DNA of 64,000 bases from Inonotus obliquus (taxonomy: Eukaryota; Basidiomycota; Agaricomycetes; Hymenochaetales; Hymenochaetaceae): positions 434,001 to 498,000 of the forward strand of contig JAJHTX010000013.1 in the NCBI GenBank assembly GCA_032164295.1. Reading direction: 5' to 3'. The position numbers were made by a program, and so were the translations under genes. This document shows positions 13,704-26,450 of this stretch, piece after piece (position 1 is the first letter of the stretch; each line of letters opens with the position of its first letter). The notes under the pieces were generated by a model that did not search any database, had not been told where the DNA came from, and saw nothing but the letters and a program-made list of their open reading frames with translations.

Positions 13704-13766
13704 ACAGACAAAAACTAATGTCGCTGACAAGCAAGAGGACAGAAGAGCTCGTCTCCAGCTGGTAAA

Positions 13767-13784
13767 ATGCATCACGTGATGCAT
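13767..13784. promoter_or_regulatory. 18-bp perfect palindrome with CACGTG E-box core
   Basis: ATGCATCACGTGATGCAT is a perfect inverted repeat. Its centre is the CACGTG hexamer bound by bHLH factors of the Cbf1/USF type in fungi, flanked by TC and GA that extend the optimal Cbf1-like site. It sits between two divergently transcribed genes. Binding is inferred from the motif only. Confidence 0.5.
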
Positions 13785-13800
13785 CTTGCTTTTCGTCTTT

Positions 13801-13822
13801 CCTACCTACCTACCTACCTACC
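13801..13822. repeat. CCTA tetranucleotide microsatellite
   Basis: Five full CCTA units plus CC, located in the presumed 5' leader of MRF1, about 40 bases before its ATG. Confidence 0.8.
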
Positions 13823-13863
13823 ACTGTAGTACCAGTGCTCGAAGTTGCTTCGCTCATCACTTG

Positions 13864-15446
13864 ATGCTGCGAATATGGCTGAAGTGCCCTCGACGTGTCT
13901 ACCGAATGCAGCTGCACTGTGGCACTGCACTGGCTGTCCAGGCCAAATCCATTCGTTCATTACGCCTCTTTCCTGTACTGGAAACTCTGGATAAGGAAAA
14001 CTCGAAGCTGCTAGCAATTATCGACAAGCGCGTTGACGAGCGTAAGGTTCTGGCCGAGCAGGTATATTTCATTGTTGTTTTTATCTGTGTTATTGACTGA
14101 GAGCCCGAAAGATTAGCAATGCCGAACCTGGTGCGCTTGATGTTGAACACAGTAAACGACTGAAAAATTTGGATGAATTCTACAGAGTATGGTGTAACTG
14201 GCAAGAAGCCAGGAAGGTAAGGTCCATCTTGGTTAGAATGAAAAGCGCCTGAATATTAATGATACTTATTGTAGTAGTCTCTAATTGAGACTGCAGACCT
14301 TCTAAAGGATGAGGACCACACTATCCGTGAGCTCGCAGAAGAAGAATACGAAAATCTCCTAGGAGAGTACGACCGCCTGCTAAACCAAAAAATTCCTGAT
14401 CTCCTCGTTCCTCGATCGCATACAGGAGACATCTCCGCGCTAGTAGAGATTAAACCTGGCGTAGGCGGGTCTGAATCTTCTCTCTTTCTTGAAGAGCTCT
14501 TGAGGATGTATTCACGCTATGCTGATTTGCGTGGATGGAGCTCGAAGATCATCGCAAAGGAGGATAGAGAAGGTGGAGGAATGAAGAACGCGATTCTGGA
14601 AGTAGATGGTGAAGGGGCTTATGATTGCCTAAGGTGGGAGAGTGGTGTTCATAGAGTGCAGAGAGTGCCAAAGACGGAGGCCGCTGGACGGATACATACC
14701 AGTACAGTACAGGCCCTCGTACGTTGCCATCTTCTGCGTTTTTCATTCGATAATCACGATATTTCGTCCAGATTCTACCATTGCCGAAAGAAAACTCTGG
14801 TCCAAGTAGCGACGAAAAAGATCTGCTAGACGAAAAGGATGTTAAGATTGAAGTAATGCGAGCTCGCGGCGCTGGTGGTCAAGTTCGTTCAGGCTTGCTT
14901 TCTTCCTGCAATCGCAAGTATCTAATTTTTCGGTACTAGCACGTCAATAAAACCGAATCTGCTGTCCGGCTTACTCACATACCCACCGGAATCACTGTGT
15001 CCATGCAAGACGAGAGGAGCCAACATATGGTACGTTGAGTCATATTCTGCTGCGCATTGTGTATCTGGTGCGACTTTTCCGTTGGGAATAGAACAAATCC
15101 AGAGCATTCAAAGTCCTCAGAGCAAGGCTTCTTGATCGAAAACTCCAAGCCGAGATATCTGAACGCAGAGATACCAGACGAAAGCTCGTCAAGAGTGCCG
15201 ATCGTAGTGAGAAGATACGAACTTACAATTTCGCTCAGGTAAGACGCCCCTCATGTTCCCTTGCTGCTGATTCTTAACAACTAAATGGAATACCTTTTGA
15301 AGGATCGGGTGACGGATCATCGAATAGGAATGACGGTGAAAAACATCGTTTCCGTACTTGATGGTGATGGATTGCAAGACATCATAAACGCGATACAAGC
15401 TAATCATAGACACGAACTGATAGAGGATTTGCTCGAAAACAGCTAA
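13864..15446 (+). CDS. MRF1: Mitochondrial peptide chain release factor 1
   Basis: Class I release factor that ends translation of mitochondrial mRNAs at UAA/UAG. ATG 13864 opens a basic, Ser/Thr/Arg-rich presequence ([16 protein letters not shown]) typical of mitochondrial import. Exons then give the N-terminal helical domain ([39 protein letters not shown]), the PCRF core ([40 protein letters not shown]) and the catalytic GGQ at 14874-14882, directly followed by an intron and then [18 protein letters not shown]. The end is the helical RF-1 tail ([40 protein letters not shown] end). Stop TAA at 15444-15446. At least seven small introns; the acceptor of intron 1 is the AG before ATTAGCAATGCC, since the next AG breaks the frame. 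The gene converges on the CSC1-like gene with 98 bases between stops. Confidence 0.92.
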
Positions 15447-15544
15447 CTCATGGAGAGAGTGGGGTATAATATTGTTTGCATGTAATTCGTCCGAACATGA
15501 TCCCAAACATAAGTGAAAGCGAAATCCACGGCCGACACTAGAAA

Positions 15545-18500
15545 TCATGATGCTGGAAATGCACCCGGAATCGTTTGTCTTCTCCTCTCAGGGTGGTGGA
15601 AATACGTCCCGTGTCTTTTCCTGGAAGGCGAGACTGTACGACTACTGGCCACTACGGAAGAGGATGGCCCGGCACCATTTGCGGGAGCTGAGGTATTGGA
15701 TCCGCTGTCATGAAGTGAGCTTGTCGAGCTATCATGTCCGTAATCCTCGTCGGAATCACTTCCTACATCTTCCATCAACCAATTTGCGTCCTCGGGCAGG
15801 ACTATGACGCCAGAAGCATCGTCGAAGCTAAGCCGATGTTGGACTCTCCGTTCGTTCTGATTCGAGGTTGCTCGAACGTCGGACCAGGGGTTCCCAAGAG
15901 TTGAGTCAGCATCTGAGTACCCTTCGGGTGGTGCCCCAGGCTCTTGGGTATTGATCTGACTTATCGTTCGCCTTCGGCCACCCTTGCGAATGGTACTGTA
16001 CCGCTTTCGCAGAGTGAGAACGACTGCTTCATTGTTGTGCCTTCCATTGGATGCTGGAGCTCCCCTGTTGACGAGCGTCTGTCCCTTCTTCAGTGGAAGC
16101 CACGGTTGAGGGAGCACACCGTTGAGAGCGGGATGTCCGTAGCGACGTCTTCCGGTACTATATAACCTTGCTTAGACTCCTCAATCGACAATTTGCAAGG
16201 ATACTCACTTTAGTACACCATTGTACCAGTTGCTCATAGGAGGTTGCGACTACGACGAACATTCAGTATAATCAGATCCACAGTTTGAATAATGAGATAC
16301 GTACGTAATCCGTCCGCTCATCTTCCGGTGCGACGTAGAGCGTCTCATCGTTCTGAGCATACCTCCTCCGGTTCAGATTGCTAGAATAGCAACATTAGAT
16401 GGCGAACATTCAAACTAATAGATAGAATACCTTTGCGACCAAGTAACGGGATGCCCGGCCCTCATCCTGAGTATTTCTGCTGACTCCTCTCCGCGTTGCA
16501 CCTCAAACACCGAGCTCAAATTGACGTTCTTGCTCAAAGGCTCGAATGTTTTCGCCGTATACAGGGACCATGCAAAAGTACCGAAAATTAGCAGACCCAT
16601 GAACGAAGAGAGTATGAATCCCTTCTTGAGAAGGAAAAGGCCAGTCATGAAGACCTGGAAGATAATAATCCCCCAGATGAGTCGAGCAAACGTGATGGGC
16701 CATGCCTGTCCTTGGGATTCATATGGTTTATAGAACACTTTATTGGCTAGAATCAGCACCTGATAGTCGCATTCTGAAATCTCACTCACCAAACAAGAGC
16801 TTGTACTTGTAGACCAGGTAACCAATCCCGAAGTAAAGGGCACCAAAAATCAAGATCGTCGGCTGTATTATGCTGTATAAGAAGGTCACGACGAAGACAA
16901 GTATAGCCTGAGGGTAAACGACGCCATAGTTTATCATCGGAGGAGCATTCAGCTCGGCAAAATCTGTTATATGTTAGAAAGCTATGACAGAGGTGCAACC
17001 AAAAAGCATACCTCTTGGAGTGCGGGTTACGAAAACACGAAGGATTATGCGGGGGATTAGGACCCCAAGGTTGAGAAGTTGCAATGGCATTATACCAAGA
17101 CTTTGCAGAATGACATAAGAAAGGAAAAAGTATCTGTCGACGATGTAAGCGTCTGTTGGAGCATGGCAGATCTTTGCGCTCATACCTAGCGCGACCTTGG
17201 TGTAGAGCCTGAGCTATTCTTTCTGGTACTTTTGCCGGTGACTCCGCAAGCTCACGTATCAGTTGCCAATACGTGCTGGCTAGCAAGAAGATGAACACGA
17301 CGTTCACTAGCAGGAAAAGGAAGTATTTCTTCATGAGAGAATATTCGATCCAGCTTCTGGCCTGATATCCCTGGAAATAGGTAAGTGCTATGTGGAACCA
17401 AATTGTCAGCTTGTCAGCTTGGTTGCTAGATCAAACTAGAGGTGTACCTTCGAATAAGAATGGCAGCAGTGCATTGAAAGAAATCATTGCGACTGATGGC
17501 AAGACGTTTTGCACGATGGCACGAAGTTGGTCATTCGCATCAATCCAGCGCCCGAGCCATGGCATAGTCTTCTTGATTTCTTCGTAGCTTAGCAAACTTG
17601 CTAGTGCGGTAATCGGGAAGACCCAGAAGAAGAATATGAGCACCATGAGCCCGAGAACGATCAGTTCCCGGGCGCGCCTCACGTTTCTCGAGTGGCCCAG
17701 GTTATCCCAAACAATATCGCGAGGTTCTGGGGCAAGCACTGTCGTACACTGTAAGGGCTGTGGCGCATGTGCGACTTGTGATGCTATTTGCTTTACCGGA
17801 AAACTCAGTGTCGGAATAGCGAAGGATATCTTGTTGTACTTACTGCACTTGACATTTTCTCAAATGTCACAAAGGCGGTATGTGAGGCCTTGAACTTCCC
17901 TGTCTTCCTCTTCTGCTTGACAGCGTCGTCCGCTTCCTTGAAGCGCTCCTCGAGATATTCCAGAGCGTCGACCTTGCGCTTGAACCAGCCTAGCCTAAGC
18001 GTGGGTCTCTTACGATGTGGTACGACCAACGAATCAGACCTATTAGAATTCGCTCGTCCTTCTTCGATGTCGATCAACGGCGGTACAGCACTGTCTGAAG
18101 GATCAAAGACCTCCACATTACTCGGGTTACCGAGGTAGTCCGTCCAGGCCTTCTCCAACTTCAGCAGTGCTTCCGTTCTGAGATCGATCAGTTTCCTGAG
18201 AGTCGTAACTTCTCTGCACATGCTGACACTCTCAACAGTCAGGTCCATGCTTTCGAAATAGACTGCCAGAGCACGTTCTCCCCGAAGATGAGGTGGAAGA
18301 TCAGTGACCATGACCGTACGCGCTGCAATAGAGTGGACGAGCTCGAGTGAGAACAGTTGTCTGGCTCGGATGAACCGAGAATAGTTCTTGTATATAAATC
18401 GAAGTGCCAGGAAGGTGAAGATGTACGCGAAAAGGAGATGAAGGGATAGGTACGAGTTGGCGTCGTTTAGGAGGTCCATCCAATCTCTCCCTGGACTCTT

Positions 18501-19215
18501 CGTCGGTTTCTTCGTCGGCGTATCCTCCTTTGTTGTGTACCAATCGGGGTCATCGTCCTCGTCAGTAGGCATTCCGATATTGTTCTGTGCAGACCATGAG
18601 ACCAGAGTTAATGGGGTAAAGCGGCCAATGACTACCTTAAAATTTATCGGCATGATGATTGTAATTGCAAGCAAGGACATGACCATGAACAAGTAGAATG
18701 ACATCTTGAAGAAGTTCAGGAGCTGTGGAAAGCCTTAGCCGAATGGACCGGGTGAACTCTACTCGAAGCAACTCACGACTGCCGCATCCAGACCTACGAT
18801 TTGCAGGATTGTTATCTCGGAAGTCCTGATTGTTGGCATAATCCAGCCAAAGAAGGCTGTATGAGCGTGGGCCTCATGCGGGGAAAATCCTTACACAGTC
18901 CCCTTGCGATTAGCGAAGTCCCGTATACACAGTAAATGACACACCTTTGAGCTTCGTCCGAGGCGCGAATAGAAGAGGCCAGCGAGTTCTTGAATAAGAG
19001 AAAATGAGAAACGAGACTATTCCAATCGTCAATGATAGAGTGAGTTGCGTCCTGAACCATGGGCCCTCGAAAGTGCCTACTCGCCACGACCGTGACTATT
19101 AAGAAAAGATAACCGGAGTAAAGTAGAAAGTATGCATACGAGTTGGTGGTGAAGACGGAGGAGCAGGGCTTTCAGGTTCGTCATCATCAAAAAGAAATCT
19201 GAGTATGTCCACCAT
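15545..19215 (-). CDS. CSC1/OSCA/TMEM63-family calcium-permeable channel
   Basis: Polytopic protein of the DUF221/RSN1_7TM family, hyperosmolality- or tension-gated cation channels of the plasma membrane or endomembranes. The chosen start ATG 19215 gives MVDILRFLFDDDEPES. Later exons give FFGWIMPTIRTSEITILQIV and MSFYLFMVMSLLAITIIMP (N-terminal membrane helices), LNDANSYLSLHLLFAYIFTF, the cytosolic domain with RTVMVTDLPPHLRGE (the RRM-like PHM7_cyt segment) and FKASHTAFVTFE, and then the channel domain: APEPRDIVWDNLGHSRNVRR, LIVLGLMVLIFFFWVFPITA, and further helices to about 16420. The C-terminal tail (16117-15547) is disordered, rich in Ser, Asp and Arg. Around nine introns. Several paralogues of this family exist per genome (Csc1, Phm7, Rsn1 types), so no symbol is assigned. 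It shares a 229-base divergent promoter with the E2 gene. Confidence 0.88.
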
Positions 19216-19444
19216 CGTGAAGGTACTGAACTGTTATAGTGTCTGGCATGCCAGACTGCAATGTGAGCAGGAGGTGGTTGTGAGCGAGCAGCGGCAGCGG
19301 TGTCAATCAATAAATTCATAATTTTGGCTCATTTTCGGGCGTAGTCACCGCGTGACCGTGAGAATAAGGTACAAGGTCCGCGGCACGCGTCTGATTCGGC
19401 CATCGGTCCTCCTTTTGCTATTCCCTTGTTCAAAGTCGCTCACA
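19216..19444. promoter_or_regulatory. Divergent promoter region, channel gene / E2 gene
   Basis: Spacer of 229 bases between the start of the channel gene (-) and the E2 gene (+); it must contain both promoters. No clear TATA box or named operator is seen. Confidence 0.4.
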
Positions 19445-20604
<1,160 letters not shown>

Positions 20605-20786
20605 TGTATACAATATTGGTGTGCTATAGCATGTTGTATATCTGGTCGGACCTGTGTTATTTATTCTCCACCACAGGGTCCTTGACTTGAATTTAGCTTT
20701 TAGACTTTGTGGGAATTACTTGACAAATTTGGACTGTGAAGAATTTTCACTGCATAGCAGAATTTTTTGATTCTCGTCATCCAGGT

Positions 20787-23700
20787 ATGGCGCAGGATCT
20801 CAGGCTGAAAAGAAAGAGAGGAGCGAGCTCCGCTAATGTGTCTATCGGAAAGAAAGTGAGTTTATCCACCTTGAGTCTTTCGTAACTTAACTAGAATTCT
20901 TCCAGCGAAGGAGTGCGCTTGCTGACAATGCTGAGCCAGAATTCGATCCGGACGAAGTTGAGCTCCTGGGTAAGCCGTCTGATGGAGAGGAGAGTGCAGG
21001 ACCTAGCGATGAAGAGGAAATGGATGAACTGGGTGGGCTTGGGTCCGGAGAAGAGGAAGCAACAGGGTACGCGGAGGCAGCGAGTACTCAGCGGAACAGC
21101 GACAATGTTAGTAAACCTCCGACGCGCGATGAACTTCGTAGCATCAAGGAGGCTTCAGATTTGTACAAGTCTAATACATTCAAGTTAGCGGTGCGTACTC
21201 CTTGTTCAACAGATGTGTTGCATGACTGATACGGTGTATAGATTGATGCTCTCCTACCGAATGTAAGACCAAAGGAATCGCGCTTAAAGCCCTTGGAAGA
21301 ATTCCTTCATTTGTTGTATACACGTCTTATGTCTCTATCTTCGACGCCTCCTTTTCATCCGTTAGAAGCCTCTCGGACTCTGGCGGAGCAAGGCGTTGTT
21401 GTTCCGTATCCTGCTCCTCAACCGACCCAGGAGATAGCTTGGAAAGTTGCGTTTGAGTCCCCGAGTGATATTGTACTTGTTGGAAGTTGGGCCACGAAAA
21501 CCGGCGCAAAGAGCCCGGGCGGTGCATCTTGGACTGTTGATGTTGCTGTGGAAATGCCTGCAGTGCGTATTTCTTGCTTAACCTTGTCCACTGAACATTT
21601 TTTCATTACAAATGTTCATAGAGTCTCTTCCAAGAAAAGGACTATCTGGACTGTCGGTTCTTTCACAAGAGGGCTTATTACCTAGCCTGTTTGGCACTGG
21701 CGATTCGTCCAGACAAAAATCTCAACGTTGATACGTTCTACGACTCTCCGCTTGACGCTCGTCTCACCTCACTGGTTCTGGCCCCTCGCCATGGTTCGTC
21801 TGGGATTTCGCTTCCCAACCTATATATTCTGACTTTGGAAACTGTTCTTCAGACGATCCATCGACTGATCTCTCCAAACTAAATGCGCGTGTGCGATTGC
21901 TGCCCATCTTATCAGCACCTAGTCCCGTATCTCTCCATCATTCCTCCCCCTCTCACAGCAATTTACGTGTCAAAACCTCCGAGCCAGACGCAGCTCCTTT
22001 AACAAGACCCACTCCGATCTACAATGCGGATCTCCTCATGTGTTCGTCTGCCCGAGAACGCCTTTTACGGACGCACGAGCTAGTGCAGGAAGTTCCTTCT
22101 CTTCGCGACGCTCTCGCTCTCTTGCGTGTATGGGCAAATCAGCGTGGGTATGGTCCTGGTCTGAAGGAGAAAGGTGTCATTTCTGGGTTTGAAACAAAAG
22201 GATATTTCTGGACGGCTGTTATGCACGCAATTATCTCTGGTGAAGAGACGTTTGGGAAGATCGTCAGAAAAGGTGCTGCGAGGAGGACGATTGGACGAGG
22301 TTTGAGTTCGTATCAGTTGTTTAGAGCTGCTCTGGAATTTATTGGTGCGGGTTTTGCGAATGCCTCCGGACGTGTTCTTTGACTTACCGACTGTAAATCA
22401 GCAACTCATGATTTTAGCTCTGAGCCTTTCTTTATCAAGGGTGGCTCGAGAGTACGTTCTTCCCGTAACTATGAGAGACTTTCCTAACAAATTGTTAGTT
22501 TGCTCCGGACACATATATCGGCCGAGCTGCCGTGTTCGTGGACAACTGCTCTGTCAATATTTTAGCCGGCGTTCCTGTGACTTCTCTTGACATTGTGCGT
22601 TATGCGTTAGATTAGTTTCGTGCATCTACTAATGTAAGCTCTCTGTAGTTGCGGCGAGACGCCAAGATCACGCTCAATGTGCTCAACAGTAGCCTTATCG
22701 AAGGCGGTACCGATCCCTTTGATGAGGTATTCCTACGAGACCACAAACAACTGCTGTTACGGTTTGATGTGGTACTTCGGTAAGTCGGGTCTTTCAATAG
22801 TGATTTTCGCTTGCCGTGACCTCTATTTCAGCGTCGACTTGAGGAAAGCAACTTTGCGCAAGTCAAATCTCATCGATACACTTGACCATGGCTCTCCCGC
22901 TCAACACATTATCAATGTTCTGAGCTCCATTTTACGGCGTGCTCTGGGAGATCGTGTCCATGCCATTGCTATTATTGTGCCGACACACGACCTTCGACCG
23001 TTGTCTCAAGGAAATCAATTCACCCGTCTATCATGCATACATCTTGGTCTGATCTTAAACACGGAGAACGCTTTTCGGCTGGTAGACCATGGCCCGGCAG
23101 CAATTGAGCAGGAAAGTCAGGAGACTATCGATTTCAGAGAGTTATGGGGCAACAAGGCGGAGCTGAGACGCTTCAAGGACGGCAGGATAGTAGAAAGTGT
23201 TGTGTGGGAAGTAAGGAGCGTGGACGCTCGTGCGCGCATACCGGCCGATATCGTATCGCACATACTTTCGCGACATGTGGGTCTGGACCCGGGGCGGCAT
23301 ATCGAGACGTTTCAGAAGGACTTCGACGATCTCTTGCGGGTGCCGGATGCGCTTGTGCAGCAGGTTGTCCTTCCTGGCGTGCAGCCGGGATTCAAGGGTG
23401 CATTGGCGGCATTAGATGACCTGGTTCGACAATTGAAAAGCCTCGATCAGGAGATCCCGTTGGCTATCCTCAGTGTTAGCCCAGTGTCGGGTAATCTGCG
23501 ATATACTAGCATCTTTACTCCAATTCCTATACCTCCAAAGAGCGCATCTTTGCTGGCGCCCACGATGCGATACCTTCCCGCCATGGAGATCGTCCTACAG
23601 TTCGAAAGGTCAGGTCGATGGCCGGACGATCTCATTGCAATCCAGAAGATGAAGCTTGCTTTCTTTGAACAAATGGCGAATGCGTTGATGACCAAGGTAC

Positions 23701-25108
23701 CGGGTTTGAGAGCCAGCGTTGCTACTAGCGCGCAACAGGGGACGCTGGCCAATCTGGATACCACCTACTTGGAACTTGTTACTCCTGAAGGCTGGGCGTT
23801 TGCTGCACGGATATGGCATGATCGCGAAGCGACCTTGCTGAACCGAATCTTGGACAAGAGAAACCCTTCGGTGGCTAATGGTGGACTCAAACGAAACGAA
23901 CACTTTGATAAACACGCCGCACTTAAGGCTTATGAGGTGTATGCACGGCGTTACTTGCATGCACCTAAGCATCATCGTGCAATTGCGAACCTGTGTCATC
24001 GATTTGCAGCCTTTGCTGGTACAGTCCGCCTCGTGAAGCGCTGGTTCTCAGCACATTGGCTATTCGAAGGCCACGTCAGTGGCGAGGCTATTGAATTGCT
24101 CAGTGCGTACGTGTTTGTCGGAAGTACGACAGGCGGATTGCAAGGTGGTGACAAGCAACGAATAGACGTGCCCGGAACGAAAGAACTTGGTTTCTTCCGT
24201 GTTCTCGCATTCCTTAAAGAGTGGGCCTGGGAGTCGGGATTATTTGTTGCCCTGTACGAAACGGAAGAGAGTGCGGAGGAGGATGGCGGGAACAGTGTGC
24301 GCGTGAAAGCTGGAACAAGTTTTGGAGTCTGGACTATCTCGACAAGCGAGGATCATCCTGGTCGAGTCTGGACTGCTGAGGGTCCCGATGCGGTTGTTGC
24401 GCGAAGAATAAAGTCTTTAGCTACGGCAAGTTTAGGCTTTGCGCTAGCCCATGAACAGGAAGGCTTTGTTCCCAAGGTCTGTTCTCCCGTGCACCTTTAG
24501 CTTGTTTTCGCTCAGAAATATCTTTCCAGTCACTTTTCCTGCACCCGACAAACGACTATGATATTCTGATTCGCTTAAAGCCTGAAGTGTTATGTCGCGC
24601 ACACCAGAGTCTGGATCCGTCGGTGGCGGTGGAAAGACGGTACGCGAATGTCCGGAGGATGGGTTCGGAGGATGAAGAGCCATTACGAGTGGACTTTGAC
24701 CCTGTGCTGATGTTCTTCAATGATCTCAAGGTACGTGAATCACACGGAAATTTCTCCGGCGCGAGTAACATTTGATTGCTTTGATGTACAGCGCTTATAT
24801 CATGGGACACTGGCATTTTTCTTGGACGCTTATGGTGGCAGCATGCTCGGCGGGGTATGGGACCCGAGTTTGGTTGATGAGCGGCCTTTCCGCGTACTGG
24901 CTGATTATTCGACGATGCCTACGGTAAGCGGAGACACACCGGTATCGATGGGGTTCATTTCTTATATTGCCTTATATTACAGGATACTGATGAAAAGCGG
25001 AAACAGAGAGGCATGGTTGTGTTGAACCAGGCTGCTGTCCTGGCTGAGATTCAACGACTTGGGGAGGGGATTGTGAAGAGCATTGAAGTTCAAAGAGATC
25101 GTTTGTGA
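20787..25108 (+). CDS. UTP22: U3 processome / rRNA processing protein UTP22 (Nrap)
   Basis: Nucleolar Nrap-family protein, part of the UtpC module of the small-subunit processome that acts in early 18S rRNA processing. ATG 20787 starts a basic then acidic N-terminus (RLKRKRGASS; EFDPDEVELLGKPSDGEE). The family body follows: SIKEASDLYKSNTFKLAIDA, EIAWKVAFESPSDIVLVGSW (first degenerate nucleotidyltransferase-like domain), RAYYLACLAL, and HELVQEVPSLRDALALLRVW. A long exon from about 22825 to 24477 carries the second such domain and helical parts (NKAELRRFKDGRIVESVVWE; RLVKRWFSAHWLFEGHVSGE). The C-terminal exons give HPTNDYDILIRLKPEVLCRA and RLYHGTLAFFLDAYGGSMLG. Stop TGA at 25106-25108. About ten introns, all small. 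Length (roughly 1100-1200 residues after splicing) fits the family. Confidence 0.92.
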
Positions 25109-25365
25109 AGTCGACATGTTCATTTGGAAAAGTAGAATAGAAAATGCAAAGTGATGTTCCATTGGATGAGAGGGGCCAAGAAATATAATATACGTAAATT
25201 AGCGGGAAACCAAGGGGTGGTAACCGGGTGATCATATAAATTTCCACCACCGCGCTCTTTTTCTCTTCCACTCACCGCCTCTCGTCCTTCTCCCGCATTC
25301 CACTTGCCGCTCCTTTGCAGGCTTCACACTCATTTTCTTCCCACTTCACATCGTATAACGCTACA

Positions 25366-26037
25366 ATGCTCGCCCACTTCGTCGTCTCTTCCGCCGTTGC
25401 AGCTTTCTTTGTCCAGAGTACGTTGAGTTTTTTGCGAGTTTTTTGCGTGGAGAACCCCAAAACTGACCACTCTCTTTGTTTTGCGTATCGTTTCGCGACG
25501 ACAATAGCTGCGTTCGCATCTGACTGCGTGCGCACGTACACCGTCGGCGACGGTGACATTTGCGATAGCATATCGGCCGCGAACAATGCGTCGACCTACC
25601 AACTCGCTGCTGTAAACTCGGATGTCATCGACTCAAAATGCAGCAACCTCGCGGTTGGCAGCTCGATTTGCCTTGGAACAGAAGGTGAAGACTGCAAGAC
25701 GACGTATGTTGTGAAGTCCGGTGATACGTGCGACGACGTTGCCAGCGCGCACAGCATCAACACAACTCTGCTTTTCACGAACAACCCGAATATCGATGAT
25801 GCTTGCTCGAACATTTACATCGGAGAGGTGAGTTGGTTCTATTCTACCTCAGGATGCGATTTGACTTTCTTGGCGTAGGTGCTCTGTGTCGCTGACTCTG
25901 TCCTTGTTCCTCCCGTTCCGTCGAGCGGAATTCCAGCGGCGACTATTCCTGCCACCGCGTCCAACCCCACCGCAACCGCGTTCGTGGCTCAGGACGACGA
26001 CGATGACGAGGACCTTCCCTGGTGCGATGAGCTCTGA
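25366..26037 (+). CDS. Secreted protein with two LysM domains
   Basis: Small chitin-binding-type secreted protein. ATG 25366 opens a signal peptide (MLAHFVVSSAVAAFF...AFAS) interrupted by an intron at 25418-25507. LysM 1 starts at CVRTYTVGDGDICDSISA and ends at GSSICLG. LysM 2 is CKTTYVVKSGDTCDDVASA through SNIYIGEVLCVA, joined across an intron at 25828-25878. The tail is Ser/Pro/Thr/Ala-rich and ends in an acidic run (five Asp) and LPWCDEL. Six or more cysteines fit disulphide-bonded LysM effectors. Intron 1 is exactly 90 bases and free of in-frame stops, so retention would insert 30 residues into the signal region without a frameshift. Known LysM proteins of fungi hide or bind chitin; binding here is inferred. 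Stop TGA at 26035-26037. Confidence 0.85.
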
Positions 26038-26450
26038 GGCACGGCCGTATCTACATAGCGTAACGTTCTCACAACTGCATAACCTTGCATCCACTTTATC
26101 CGTTTCATCACCATCTCTCCTCCCAATTTACGTCTCCCCCGCGATGACATGCACCTACATACCCGGAAATCTCATTCTAGTCTTCTGGTCAACTCTGGCT
26201 TGATGCTAGGCAACCTTTACGTTCTGGCTCTTTGGCTTTTTTCAAGGTTGTGGCATCCGTCGTAATGTTTTGTATGCCGTATATACCACCTTTTCTACTT
26301 CTTTCTTGGTCTGCATGTTCTTTCAAGCTCGTGCATGCGTTGTTCGTGGAGGTAATAAAAATCTTGGCTTATTGGCTTGTTACATATCACCCGCAAGGAT
26401 TGAGTAGGGCGTAAGTATAGGATCAGAAAGTATACGATAACTTGAAGATC

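Larger units (their letters stand above)
13704..13863. promoter_or_regulatory. Divergent promoter between WDR59 and MRF1
   Basis: Only 160 bases separate the chosen start of WDR59 (-) from the chosen start of MRF1 (+), so both promoters and 5' leaders must share this stretch. It contains an 18-bp palindrome with a CACGTG core and a short CCTA microsatellite, listed separately. Confidence 0.55.

Noticed and set aside
13704..13784. ATG 13784 as the WDR59 start
   Set aside because: It lies in the CACGTG palindrome and would add an unlikely hydrophobic/Arg leader; ATG 13703 gives a plain N-terminus. Not excluded.
26023..26037. LysM protein ends in DEL, suggesting ER retention
   Set aside because: The end is CDEL, lacking the basic or His residue of K/HDEL signals; a secreted LysM protein fits better.
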